Below are positions 26,146-37,748 of a DNA stretch of 64,000 bases, in pieces (the stretch's first letter is position 1; each line of letters opens with the position of its first letter). The notes beneath the pieces were generated by a model that was given only the letters and a program-made list of their open reading frames with translations, was not told the origin of the DNA and did not search any database. Where the stretch lies: NCBI GenBank assembly GCA_029582265.1, contig CM055823.1, positions 3,658,001 through 3,722,000 of the forward strand. Reading direction: 5' to 3'. This DNA comes from Zoroaster sp. YZ-2022 (taxonomy: Eukaryota > Echinodermata > Asteroidea > Forcipulatida > Zoroasteridae). The position numbers were made by a program, and so were the translations under genes.

Positions 26146-28085
26146 TATAATAATAATAATAATAAAATAATAAAAATTCTGAAATAAACGCAGAACAGAT
26201 GGGACATCATTGCACCACAATCCACATAGTCTAAACAAAGACTCAACAGATCATAGTGCAATGCAGCTCCATCTTTTGTTCCACTTTGATATTTTGTTGT
26301 TCCTAAAAGCAATGTCTCTCAGTATCACGACAAACTTTCAATGAATTAATAAAAGCCGAGATATTAGGCTTCACCTCATTACATCTGGCCCTAAAAATAA
26401 AATATTTAGCCTGTAAAATAACAATTAAACTTGGCTGTATTGACGTCAAGGATACCCAACAAAACATCTTTCATAGTAAGAGGAATCATATTGAGGATTC
26501 TGGATTGAACATCCTGCCAAAAATGAGACGTAATGTTACATTTCCAGAACAAATGTTCAACATCTTCAACCAACATATTACAAAAGGTACATAAATTAGA
26601 ATCAATAATACCCATTTGATGAACTAATTTATTAACCCCTAAAAATCTATGCAAGAGTTTGAATTGGAAGTAGCGCAACCTGGTGGATAAGGATGATTGA
26701 AAAGGGATAGAATAAATTTGCTCCCAGTCAAGATCAATATCATCAAAAAAGATCGCCCACTTGAGCTCTGAATTAGCCGTTTTAAATAATTTCTGGATAC
26801 ACATATTATGAACCAACTTGCAGACTTTATTAGTCTTTTTAATATTAGAAAGAAGCTTATCCTGAGGGTTCACATAAGCTTCATCCCCATCCACCATCTG
26901 AACACTTCTTTTCCAGACCGATGGAATAGCATAGATCAAAGAGAAATATTCCATAAAATTAGAGTTTACATGGCATTTTGCCTCTAAAGCAGCATAAGAC
27001 ATAATTGTACCATCCTCTAATAACATATCTTTAAAGAGCTTCACACCTTTGTCATACCAATTTTGTCTAAAAACAGTACTATTGTTAATTTTAATGGCAG
27101 AATTATTCCACAAATATTGCTGACTAAAGTTCAAACATGAAGACTCATAGACAACACTGGCCCAAGCATTTACCACCTCCTGAATAAACTTATTTTTAAT
27201 TAAGTTAAGCCGATCTTCCATTGGCTTAATATAACAAAACCAGATAAAATTACCACCGAAGGGTTTTAAATGATGGTCATAAAAACATTTCCATCAGCCT
27301 TTATTATTATCATCGAATAGACGTTTAACCCAGGCAATTTTAAGACCAGCAATCATAGAAGGCAGATGAATCATCTTCAGACCACCCTTAGTATAGTCAC
27401 CAATGATTGTCTTTCTATTAATCTTATCTGGTTTGCCAGACCAAATGAATTTATAAATAACAGTATCTACCTCTTTCAAATAAACATCTGGAGGCTTTGG
27501 CAAAACAGACAAAAGAAAAATCAACTGCGAGAGGCCTAAAGTTTTAACAATGGCAATTTTACCCATTGGCGTAAGGTCTCTTGACGACCAGATCCTCAAA
27601 ATATTTTTAAGTTTTTCCAATTTTGGAACAAAATTAAGATCAAAAGTATTTTTCAAATCAGGTTGGAAAATAATACCCAAAAGTTTAACAGGACCTTGAG
27701 TAAAAGTCAAGCCAGTGCCAGCAATGTTTGGGGGGTCCTTAGAAAAAGAACCCAAAGCCAGAAGTTCAGATTTTCTTAAATTAACCTCAAGACCAGAATA
27801 TTGCTTAAAAACTCTCAAAACAGCAATGGCATTATGAAGAGATTTAACATCCCTAAGATACAAAGTAGTATCATCAGCATAAGAACTGATAGCAATTTCA
27901 TTATTATTAATAATAATACCATCGATATTTATATTTCCCCACAAACGATATACAAAAGAGGACTAAGTGGGCATCCTTGACGAACCCCACAAAACAAATT
28001 GAAAAAACTAGAAGCATGACCATTATTTGTTACACATGAGGAAATATCTGTGTTATTAAGTGTTTTCTGAGTTATTTTGACATCT
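26146..28085 (-). mobile_element. L1-like LINE, 5'-truncated
   Basis: Read from 28085 downwards, the translation passes RT motif GVRQGCPLSPLLY (about 27950-27990), then the catalytic SYADDTTLYL (about 27855-27885), then downstream RT and thumb-like regions. A Cys/His zinc-knuckle-type region CTFCNMLVEDVEHLFWKC lies near 26565-26620. After a frameshift the C-terminus ILQAKYFIFRARCNE follows, with a stop at 26303-26305. The 3' end terminates in a TTA-rich tail (26146-26175). L1/Tx1-type affinity is inferred from the YADDTT and zinc-finger spacing. Defects: about 30 bp missing with a frameshift near 27945, a TGA at 27294-27296, a frameshift near 26405, and loss of everything upstream of the mid-RT domain. 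Confidence 0.85.
26406..27944 (-). pseudogene. RT and C-terminal region of the L1-like LINE
   Basis: Two long frames (27294-27944 and 26406-27221) are the same reading frame separated by a single TGA plus 24 further codons. One nonsense mutation thus interrupts an otherwise continuous 500-codon ORF2 remnant. YADD gives the metal-binding Asp pair. The region around 27300-27350 (KMIHLPSMIAGLKIAWVKRL) is typical of L1 ORF2 downstream of the RT. Its length and single stop suggest a relatively young insertion compared with the FMDD-box element at 5-8 kb. Confidence 0.85.
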
Positions 28086-28089
28086 AGTC

Positions 28090-30950
28090 AGAAAATTAGT
28101 TGGTTTACTCAGTAGTTTAGTCGGTGGAAAGTGAATTATTTGTTTAACTGATTTGCTGATTTGTTTAAATGACATTGAGTTCATTTACAAAATGAATTAC
28201 TTTTTAGCTTTTATTTTCTTTAGTTACTTTTAATAAGATTGTCTTCATTTATACATTTTTAGGAGTATTTGTTCACTTTCTTTAGTTCCTTTTAATTTCC
28301 TTTTTCACTTTGTATGAGTGTGCTTCTTTAAGGATGGATGCATTTTTAATCATCTGATCTATTTTAGAATATTCACCATAGTTTAGTATTTTATACAGTA
28401 AATTTAGTTTGGAAACATTCATAAATTTAATACTGTGATCAAACTGGTGATCAAGTGGTGATCAAGTGGTGATCAAGACCACCACTTGAAATATTGTACA
28501 CGGTATCAGCTATAGGAGTGACCTAGCCATAATAACATGTGGTTTTCCTCAGCTGCAAGTGAAGGGTTGAAGGTTATTGGTACTTGGTAGTAGTGCAAGA
28601 AACCTTGATTTATTATGGCATGCTCATTTCATTTCTGGAGTATCAAGTCCCTAGACTATTAGCGGAGTGTTTCTAGAGCATGTGAAATCTAATTATCAAT
28701 TGCCTATAGGTTTGCACACAATTCTGTCCATCGATATTGCTTTGTTATTGATAATAGTATGGTTGTTCTTATTCAAGTTTTCTCCAGCAATTGATATGTG
28801 ATCATTTCTATTTTTCATGCCATTAAGCAACCACTAGGAATAACCACCAGTTTTATTGTTCTCTTGGGTATTTAACTTTCTAGAGCATAGGGTCAATGAC
28901 AACTTAGCCTAAAATACTTGTATTTTATATTAGTTACTTATTAGTTTTATCCATTGCTGTTTACATCATTTCTTATTCTTCATCATTTGACTGATTATTT
29001 TTATTTTTAAATTTATCTAGTTAATAGTTATCTTTTTGATTATATTTCCTATTATTATATTCACACTTAATTTTCTTACATTATTTGAATGGTGAATAGA
29101 CTGGGTCAAGTCTGTGATTTATTAACTTCACATTGATAGAGGTCATTCAATTACACTTGTGCTATACATAGTTATTTGTTTCTTATTTGACTTTGCAAGT
29201 TAAAGCATTCCCATGCCTTGTATTTTCTTACATGACAATAACTTAACCTTTGAGTTAAAGTACACGGTGTAAGAAGAGTTCACATTTATTATTTTTATTA
29301 GTATTTTCCAATTCATTATATTTATACAGGAATTGTATTTTGTATCTTTTCAGGGTTTTGTCTTTTGAGTAAATGCAGTCACACCATTAAAAGAACAAGA
29401 TCGCTTAAAATGTACACCATCCGTGTCATGATATATTCATTTTGAGCTGTCACAATATCATGTAATTAGTATAAGGCTATACGAGAATGACATCAATATG
29501 AATATTCATGTTTAACGTTAAAATCCCGGCATATCAGTGAAAATAAATGGTTTGCTTGACAATCTGACACATATCAAAAATACAATAACATAATGACGTC
29601 AAATCACGTGTAAGGTTATGACGTCATCAATTATTTAAATCAACAGTTCATCGTGGTTCTACAATTTCAGAACAGTTAAAAAATATATAAAATAATGAAA
29701 TAATCATATTATTGTGTAATATATTATGTATATAAACTCCAAGGTATAAACTGGATGGGTGTAAATCCCAGGGGATGGGGTATAACAATATTTTGTTGGG
29801 GATGGTCCATAGGATCACCCTCACTAACCTTTTGGGTCAAGTAAAAAACAAATATTGGACAAACTCCTCGGGAAAATTTGGATTCTCTTATTTGAACATG
29901 ATTTAGGACTTCCATTGTTATCAAATTATTCAACCTTTGAAATTAAAAAAAAAAAAAAAATCAAACATTTTCAGGTGTTGGGGAGGGTTTAGGACTGGAT
30001 CACGTTCAAGGGGGGGTCACTGGAATTGGACATTTTGAATCATCCATCACGCCAACAAATTTACACCACTGATAATTCGTATAAATTGTCGTCTGTATAA
30101 CAATACTACATGTACCTGGTGTCCACATTATCAATGTTCCAATACACACACAAACGTCTGAAAATTGCCGGTAAAACACAGGTGATCCATCTTTGTAAAT
30201 TGATAAATAATATATTCAATATAAAAACGATATAATCTTCAATATAGATTATATGCTGTAGTATTTTGTATTATAAATTAATGTACAACTTTCCAAAATA
30301 TATTATATATTAAAATAAAAAATATATAAATATGAAACACACAAGTACAACCAAAAGCCATGTGTTTTGATTCTACGAATTTTTCATAAATTCATTGATT
30401 AAGTTCTATCATTTCTCAAAATTCACGCTTCTTTGGCTTTTATTTACTCATAGTTTTCAAATATTCATATTATAGAGTTTCTAAATGGTAACCAAGGTTG
30501 TTTTATGGTTTGATACTGAAATCATTTTGATAACAGTACAGGCAATGTTTGAAGTGAAACCAGCTCAGCCCTGATCAGGAACTGTGTACGATCGATCGTT
30601 AACACTGAGGGCGAATAATTATTCACAATAGTGATTGCGAATGTACATATTGCGAATTCTAAAGTATTTCTAATATTCAATAAAATATTGTTTTTTACGA
30701 GACTGACATATAAAATGGGTTTCCATGTGCATGGGTGCATCCCACTAAATAGAGCTGTTTATCATAATTTGTATGTCTTGTCTTCACATTTAAAAAAAAA
30801 AAAAAAAAAAAAAACCTGGACTGTAAATTGGAAGTGCGCCCTCAAGAGTTAGTCCTTATTACACAATATGGCTTCCCATATCATCGTGAACCATCGTTAC
30901 GTTGTACAGTACAGCAATAAATAAGTGTTTCAATCAAGTGGAATCGAGTC
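28090..30950. other. AT-rich intergenic, no gene
   Basis: No supportable gene. Small features: three tandem GGTGATCAAGT units at about 28447-28480, a CRE/E-box cluster at 29594-29626 (separate entry), and poly-A tracts at about 29945-29960 and 30790-30813. The remainder is AT-rich. Confidence 0.5.
29594..29626. promoter_or_regulatory. CRE / E-box / CRE cluster
   Basis: Two perfect TGACGTCA octamers (29594-29601 and 29619-29626) flank a CACGTG E-box (29605-29610) within 33 bp. TGACGTCA is the palindromic CREB/ATF site and CACGTG the bHLH site. No adjacent gene start is visible, so a regulatory role is only a possibility. Confidence 0.35.
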
Positions 30951-30955
30951 CATCC

Positions 30956-30961
30956 TTTATT
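30956..30961 (-). terminator. Candidate polyadenylation signal for NLR gene
   Basis: AATAAA on the minus strand lies about 350 bp beyond the last recognisable LRR codon (31306) and about 830 bp beyond the stop at 31787. AATAAA is common by chance in sequence this AT-rich, so the assignment is tentative. Confidence 0.25.
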
Positions 30962-31305
30962 AGTTTATCCTTCATAACAACATAACAATATGATATGCAG
31001 CAGTGTGGAAAGGTAAATAAGTCAGCTGCATTGTTTTGTATATACATAGAGCTTCTTAATCTTATTGGAGGAAAATGTACAAGTAACGTTAAACGCTAAG
31101 CTAACGTTAGATTAGAAACAAGAAATCATGATTATGTTGCTAACACGCTTACATCAATCCTCAATACGTGATAAGAATACTTTATATAATAGGCAAACAA
31201 GCTGTATGCTCGAGATCTCTGGACTTAAAAGACGGTGAAATATAACATACTTCTGTGTGATCTAAGAATAAATCCATGATGTGTCTCATTCAATCGAACA
31301 AGTTA

Positions 31306-31785
31306 TCAATATCTGACATGAAATGGGTTTGTCATTTTACTCAAGGACTGAGTAATAATGCACTTATCATTACTATCCAAGTTGCAACCAAGCAGGTCCA
31401 GCACCTGCAGGTGCTTCATGAGACACAAATAACGAGACCACACATTGGCAGACCCTCCTAAGGATGAGTTGAACCATAGGTTCAAGTCGGTCAGGTTGGG
31501 CATTTCACTCAATGCATTAGCAATATGTTCAATATCATTGCATACCAATGAGCAATCACTCAGGTCCAGCATCTTAATGTGTATCATGAGACACAAATAA
31601 CGAGACCACACATTGACAGACCCTCCTAAGGATGAGTTGTCCTGTAGGTACAAGTGGGTCAGGTTGGGCATTTCACTCAATGCATTAGCAATATGTTCAA
31701 TATCATTGCATACCAATGAGCAACCACCCAGGTTCAGCACCTCGTTGTGTATCATGAGACACAAATAACGAGATCATATTTCAGC
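31306..31785 (-). pseudogene. Severed C-terminal leucine-rich repeats of the NLR gene
   Basis: The frame encodes further LRRs of the NLR type in 56-residue (168-bp) units. VLNLGGCSLVCNDIEHIANA...LGGSVNVWSRYLCLMI is followed by a near-identical second unit and a diverged third, ending FHVRY. Relative to the upstream ORF it needs one frameshift just after the LGG at about 31790, and one codon is TGA where the other units have TGG (Trp of VWSRYLCL). The encoded protein therefore stops at 31787, before these repeats. Either the gene has lost its distal LRRs, or the assembly has an indel and a base error here. Confidence 0.7.
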
Positions 31786-31786
31786 C

Positions 31787-33780
31787 TTAATTGCCACCCA
31801 GTGCTTCGTTACCGTAGAATCTTACCTTACACTCACTCTTGCTTTTACTGACATTCTTCATGATGTGTTCCATATCTTCAGGTTGTATGTTACAATGATA
31901 TATAGATAGATCTCTTAGGGTTTTCAAGTGTTGAATAGGAGGAGCCCACTGTGAAGCTGTGCCTCCTAACATTGTATTACTATTAAGACTTAATACATTC
32001 AAGCATGTGTCTTTCAAGGACAACAGAATTGTCTTAAAATCACTGCCAGACAGTGAACAGTCATACAGGGTAAGCCTTTGGACATTTGTCATGTTACTCA
32101 GCGCTAGAGCAAATAAATGCACTGACTCTGTTATGAATATATTAAACAATGAAATATCTTCAATTATTCCAAGATAATTCCTTCCAAACTCTGACTTGCA
32201 AACATTTGGCAGAAAGAACATGAGCGAGTGGAAATCACTGTTGGAATTAATGTATATGGTATTTGTAACCAGTGACTTGATATACGTCTTTGAAGGTATC
32301 TCTTGTAACTGACCCTCAAAATAACAATGTAATGCCAACTTGTTTAATTCATCGTCTGATTCTGATTCATCGTCCAATTCTAATCCATGTAATGTCAACT
32401 TGTTTGATTTACGGTTTAGGAGTGGAATTAAGATTCTTTTCATGCACTCTTTATTGTCACCACAACAAAAGTAAAGGAGATACTCAAAATCACTGATGTG
32501 TGTTACATGACATACGAGATCCAAATTATTCTGAAATTTTCCAATTTTCAATAGTTTTGTTGCAAAACGTTTGACCCGACTGATTGGAAGTAGGCTCTGC
32601 CAGTATTTTGCAGCACACAATTCCTGCATTGTTTTATGCAGGAATTGAATGCTGTTATATGATTTGAAATTCTTGAAAACACTCTGTCTGTTTAGGATGC
32701 CTACCTTTAATGCAGTGTCAAGGGCAAGTGTATTCTTCTCAAATTTAGACTCTGGAAATGCAAGTTTTAGTTCTGGGTCAAGGAGTCCATTCAGCGCTAC
32801 TTCTCCAATTTTGATCAAAACTTCTGATATTTCTTCATCAGACTCATGGCCTTTCCTTTTGAATATGTAACTCACTGCCTTACTGTATAAGCTTGACATG
32901 GTTGATGGAAGCTTGTTTTCTTCTCTCCAAATTAAACAGATAAGTAGAAGAATCATTGGATTACTTGCTAAGTCAAAAAGAACATCTGATCCTTTAATTG
33001 TCTTAATAAGTTTCTCACTGTTTCCAGGGAAAAACTTTCCGATGTATTCTTCCACATCACCTTTTGTAAAACCAAGAACCTTCAGGTGTATGCAAGGATT
33101 TTGAACCAATGATTTGTCCGTTAATCGCTTAAGATGGGAGGTACGGGTTGTTACACCTATGCAACATTCACTGTATATTTGTCTATTCAGGGCTTTTAGG
33201 ATTGACCCAACTGAGGTTTCGGTGAGAGTTGTTGTCAACTCATCAAAACCATCCAAAAGAATCAAAACGTCATTAGGGTTTTGGATGATAAGTGATTTCA
33301 ATGCATCTTTAGAAATGACGTCTTCTTTGAGCATTTGTTGGAAAATTGCATCAATAAGGTTTGAGCTTTGATTTAAATCACACATTTTCAAAAGGAATAC
33401 AAGTTTGTACTTGTTGAGTACCTCACTGGAACCAACAGCCCAGTCGTAGGCAATCTTATCAAAGATCGTTGACTTCCCTATACCACCTTCACCAAAGAAA
33501 ATAAGTCGCTTTAAAAAATCACCCTCTCTTGTCTGAATGTGGAAGATGTTTCCATACTCGATGGAATTCAACATCTCATTGTGTGTCTTAACCACTACAC
33601 CGTCACTTTTTTCCAACTGCAATTTTGTATAAATGTCAATGTGCATCTGATCATTATCCACCCAAGGATTTATATTCACATAGCTACCTATCGTTGTGTA
33701 GTGTTTTGTCAATGCTGCATGACATTTGTCAGCGTCATCTTGTGAATGGCTTGGTTGATCATCCGTGACGGGCCCCATTT
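31787..33780 (-). CDS. NACHT-LRR (NLR) receptor, exon 4: NACHT and LRR
   Basis: This large exon encodes most of a predicted 745-residue NLR. It begins at an acceptor (TTTTTACAG before 33780) in phase 1, continuing exon 3. An HY..IGSYV.I.PWVD linker leads into a NACHT P-loop ATPase. Walker A is GEGGIGKST (full-protein residues about 178-186), Walker B LLDGFDEL (about 256-263), and a GVTTRT sensor-like segment follows. Helical and winged-helix-like regions come next, then LRRs from about residue 635 (VQRLTLYDCSLSGSDF, LRDLSIYHCNIQPEDMEHIM). NLRs are cytosolic ATP-dependent sensors of microbial or stress signals that oligomerise. Here no Death, CARD or Pyrin domain precedes NACHT; exons 1-2 supply a membrane segment instead. 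The open frame extends upstream of 33780 into the intron to a spurious ATG, which I reject. The stop at 31787 truncates the LRR domain. Confidence 0.88.
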
Positions 33781-34812
33781 CTGTAAAAACAAAATAATTA
33801 ATCAATAAAATAGAAAAAGGAAAACAAACAATATAGCAACATTTGATAATGATATACACTATGCGTGACGGTTGAGTAAATGATTTGTTTTACATTTGCC
33901 ACCAAAAAGGTCTGACAATTGGAAATCACTTTCGTTTCTAGATTACAGCATTATCATTTTTAATGATTAAATGATTTGAAGTATTGAAGGGAAAGTATAC
34001 CATTAGTAGACTCATTCTGCTATGTATCACTCCATATCAATTAAGATATAATATACAAAACAATTGTCATGTGAAAGTTTCAGCTCATTGCTGTGTGTTA
34101 TTAATGAGAAAACAATGAAAATGCAGTCAGAAATTACAATCTGCAAACACAAATACTGTAAATGAAAAGTTTACACCTTTTGTGGTGTACACAAGTGTTA
34201 TCCTCCTATATACATGTTTTTTATACATGTTTTTGTGTCTAAATTGTAAATGTGTCTTTATCCATACACGCACAAACATGTTTTGGTAAACACCACGACA
34301 AGTTTCAGCCGTTGAAGAATAAATGCAAAAACATATCCATTAAAATTACACTTGTGTTTACAGCAAATTTTCTTTTAATTCTTGCATTGAATTTTGATAC
34401 AGTTTGTCAACAAAATTCAGACGTTTATAATTTGGGAATAAAATTTGACTATTGTTAAAAACAAGAGTACCTCAGGCAGAAAGATTTCAAGTGGATTCAC
34501 TACACAAAGGAAGATGCACCTTAAATTATACGAATTCTGACAAAGATATGCTTTTTATGGCTATTAATCATGTTTTACCATAAAGTAGGAGCAAAATGCT
34601 TTCCAGTGGTATCTTCATTGCATTCCTCTGGTCATGCATCACTGAGCACCATTGTTTGGAAAATACTATGTGAAAACCCTTTTGGGACAGTAATCATAAT
34701 TGGGTTTGGATTTATACAATTTTTATCTCATTGTTTTAAAAAAATGGAAACATTTTGGGAACTTTGGTTGATATGATTGAGAATAATTTACTGCACCAAT
34801 TTCTTAATTTAC

Positions 34813-34872
34813 CTGTACTGGTATGTGGTGATAACATTTCCTGAAGTTCAGCAGATGTTCCTTGATTTCGCG
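34813..34872 (-). CDS. NLR gene exon 3 (Ser/Thr/Glu linker)
   Basis: This 60-bp exon is flanked by a strong acceptor (TTTTTTCAG) and donor (CAG/GTAAAT). It is phase 1 at both ends and so adds exactly 20 codons. It encodes RNQGTSAELQEMLSPHTST plus split Ala and Glu codons at its borders, a polar, probably flexible linker between the membrane segment and the NACHT exon. Symmetric phase-1 exons of this kind are easily skipped or duplicated. Supported by splice signals and frame only; no transcript evidence. Confidence 0.7.
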
Positions 34873-34952
34873 CTGAAAAAAGATGCAATAAAATATTAGT
34901 AAAAATGTTTGTTGGTCCTGTGATAAATTAGCCATGCATCCTGATATTTTTC

Positions 34953-35110
34953 ACTAGAAATAAGATACCCTAAATAAAGATGAATGCATGGAAATAATAT
35001 ATAATACAGGCTGGCCTGTCAGAAGGTACTGACTAGAAATAAGATACCCTAAATAAAGATGAATGCATGGAAATAATATATAATACAGGCTGGCCTGTCA
35101 GAAGGTATTG
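34953..35110. repeat. 79-bp tandem duplication in NLR intron 2
   Basis: Two nearly identical 79-bp copies start at 34953 and 35032 (ACTAGAAATAAGATACCC ... CTGTCAGAAGGTA), so the duplication is recent. It lies in intron 2 (34873-35775), which otherwise shows only AT-rich sequence and the CTAG repeat end of the adjoining stretch. Confidence 0.93.
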
Positions 35111-35376
35111 AAGAGGGAAGGGGGTGTAGAGGGGGAGGCAATAGGAATACACACTATGTGAAAATAAAATTCCTCATATATATATTATAGCAGAACAAAA
35201 TTTAAATACAAAAACATCATACTTCATTTACATAAGTTGTATTCATGAACAATTACATCGCCTTGAAATGACTAATAACAACCCTAGCTGCATAATTGTT
35301 CCTAAATAAATTATTTTAATGGAGTGGGTTACATTTTGTTTTTGTTTAAATATTTTCATAAAACATTTGGGTTTGC

Positions 35377-35481
35377 CTAGACTAGCCTACCTAGAGTCCT
35401 AGACTAGCCTACCTAGAGTCCTAGACTAGCCTACCTAGAGTCCTAGACTAGCCTGCCTAGAGTCCTAGACTAGCCTACCTG
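35377..35481. repeat. 22-bp CTAG-rich tandem repeat in NLR intron 2
   Basis: Nearly five copies of a 22-bp unit (AGACTAGCCTACCTAGAGTC + CT) with a single substitution in one copy. The unit is rich in CTAG palindromes. It is located about 500 bp from the exon 3 acceptor within intron 2. Confidence 0.93.
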
Positions 35482-35775
35482 GCCTGGATGCACTACTGGG
35501 ATATCAGGGATTAATGTGTGCCCTTCTAAGAAACATACAAACATGTGATGCAGGCCTTGTACACGTATATGGACATGTATCATGCAAATGTGTTTCCAAA
35601 AAATCCCTTTCTTTGTATTTGTGATTTTTTTCTTATTTTTCATGCAAGAGATTCCAAAAACCTTGGAGTAAAAGGCTTCTAATCTTTATATGTACTTGTG
35701 TCAATGTGCTATATATAATCTACCAATCCTGTACAGTAAGGTATTTATAATAAAACAAGAGCAGTAAGTTCTTAC

Positions 35776-35841
35776 CTGTAGATGTACATGTAGATCTCAA
35801 ATTTTTCCTACATTTAATGACAATACTACACAACAAACCAA
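35776..35841 (-). CDS. NLR gene exon 2 (second half of membrane segment)
   Basis: This 66-bp exon (22 codons, phase 1 at both borders) lies between acceptor TTTCATACAG and donor ACAG/GTAAGA. It encodes GLLCSIVIKCRKNLRSTCTS plus a Thr. The hydrophobic start continues the hydrophobic end of exon 1, and the basic KCRKNLR follows directly, placing the C-terminal side in the cytosol by the positive-inside rule. No stop arises when exons 1-4 are joined. Confidence 0.72.
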
Positions 35842-36011
35842 CTGTATGAAACAAAGAAAATGCAAGTTTTAATTGTAACAAATTGTGTGTGTTTTGAAAA
35901 TGGTAAAGTATTATTATCAATTTAGATTTTAGATTTTTTTTTACAAAATAAAAGAAAATGACATCACACATGTGAATCATCTTCATTGAAGTAAAAAAAA
36001 TCCAATTCATA

Positions 36012-37655
36012 TTGTTTCATCTGTCCAGTAGGCAGTAGCATGCATGTATCTGCAATCTGTCCAGTAGGCAGTATGCATGCATGTATGTATCTGCAATCTG
36101 TCCAGTAGGCAGTAGCATGCATGTATGTATGTATCTGCAATCTGTCCAGTAGGCAGTAGCATGCATGTATCTGTAATCTGTCCAGTAGGCAGTATGCATG
36201 CATGTATCTGCAATCTGTCCAGTAGGCAGTATGCATGCATGTATCTGCAATCTGTCCAGTAGGCAGTATGCATGCATGTATCTGCAATCTGTCCAGTAGG
36301 CAGTAGCATGCATGTATCTGCAATCTGTCCAGTAGGCAGTATCAAGGAATTAATATGAATCTGTCCAGTAGGCAGTAGCATGCATGTATCTGCAATCTGT
36401 CCAGTAGGCAGTATGCATGCATGTATCTGCAATCTGTCCAGTAGGCAGTAGCATGCATGTATCTGCAATCTGTCCAGTAGGCAGTATGCATGCATGTATC
36501 TGCAATCTGTCCAGTAGGCAGTATGCATGCATGTATCTGCAATCTGTCCAGTAGGCAGTATGCATGCATGTATGTATCTGCAATCTGTCCAGTAGGCAGT
36601 ATGCATGCATGTATCTGCAATCTGTCCAGCGGTAGCACGCATGTATCTGCAATCTGTCCAGTAGGCAGTATGCATGCATGTATCTGCAATCCCGTCCAGT
36701 AGGCAGTATGCATGCATGTATTCGCAATCTGTCCAGTAGGCAGTATGCATGCATGTATTCTGCAATTCGTCCAGTAGGCAGTATGCATGCATGTATCTGC
36801 AATCTGTCCAGTAGGCAGTATGCATGCATGTATCTGCAATCTGTCCAGTAGGCAGTATGCATGCATGTATCTGCAATCTGTCCAGTAGGCAGTATGCATG
36901 CATGTATCTGCAATCTGTCCAGTAGGCAGTAGCACGCATGTATCTGCAATCTGTCCAGTAGGCAGTATGCATGCATGTATGTATCTGCAATCTGTCCAGT
37001 AGGCAGTATGCATGCATGTATGTATCTGCAATCTGTCCAGTAGGCAGTAGCACGCATGTACATGTATCTGCAATCTGTCCAGTAGGCAGTAGCACGCATG
37101 TATCTGCAATCTGTCCAGTAGGCAGTAGCATGTATGTATCTGCAATCTGTTCAGTAGGCAGTATGCATGCATGTATCTGCAATCTGTCCAGTAGGCAGTA
37201 TGCATGCATGTATCTGCAATCTGTCCAGTAGGCAGTATGCATGCATGTATCTGCAATCTGTCCAGTAGGCAGTATGCATGCATGTATCTGCAATCTGTCC
37301 AGTAGGCAGTATGCATGCATCTGCAATCTGTCCAGTAGGCAGTATGCATGCATGTATCTGCAATCTGTCCAGTAGGCAGTATGCATGCATGTATCTGCAA
37401 TGTGTCCAGTATGCATGCTTGTATGTATCTGCAATCTGTCCAGTAGGCAGTATGCATGCATGTATCTGCAATCTGTCCAGTAGGCAGTATGCATGTATGT
37501 ATCTGCAATCTGTCCAGTAGGCAGTAGCATGCATGTATCTGCAATCTGTCCAGTAGGCAGTATGCATGCATGTATCTGCAATCTGTCCAGTAGGCAGTAG
37601 CATGTATGTATCTGCAATCTGTCCAGTAGGCAGTATGCATGCATGTATCTGCAAT
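36012..37655. repeat. About 45-copy 36/37-bp minisatellite in NLR intron 1
   Basis: The unit has the core CTGCAATCTGTCCAGTAGGC followed by AGTATGCATGCATGTAT. Variants have AGTAGCATGCATG, CACGCATG or an extra TATG. Unit length is mainly 36-37 bp, so the reading frame rotates. All three minus frames lack stops over long runs, giving false proteins of up to 545 residues with a 37-residue period (TGQIADTCMHTAYWTDCRYM...). It fills most of intron 1 (35842-37748). The TGCATGCATG(TA)n part alternates purine and pyrimidine. Confidence 0.97.
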
Positions 37656-37748
37656 TTTAGAAAATTCTATTGCAGAGGTTGTTTAGTTTAAATCACCGTA
37701 ATGAACGAATAATTACATAAAATATACATTTAAAAAAAAAACACTTAC

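Noticed and set aside
33781..33859. Hydrophobic N-terminus (MYIIIKCCYIVCFPFSILLI...) of the longest NLR open frame as a signal peptide or TM
   Set aside because: It is translated intron. A TTTTTACAG acceptor sits at 33781, and upstream exons with matching phase exist. The apparent hydrophobicity comes from the AT-rich tract.
36007..37644. 545-residue open frame (and overlapping 432, 249 and 167-residue frames) as a repeat protein gene
   Set aside because: It is produced by the 36/37-bp minisatellite, which lacks stops in all minus frames. The frame rotates through all three readings, and the stretch lies between well-formed splice sites of NLR intron 1.
36012..37655. CRISPR-like array (regular repeats)
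   Set aside because: There are no unique spacers; units are contiguous minisatellite repeats in a eukaryotic intron.
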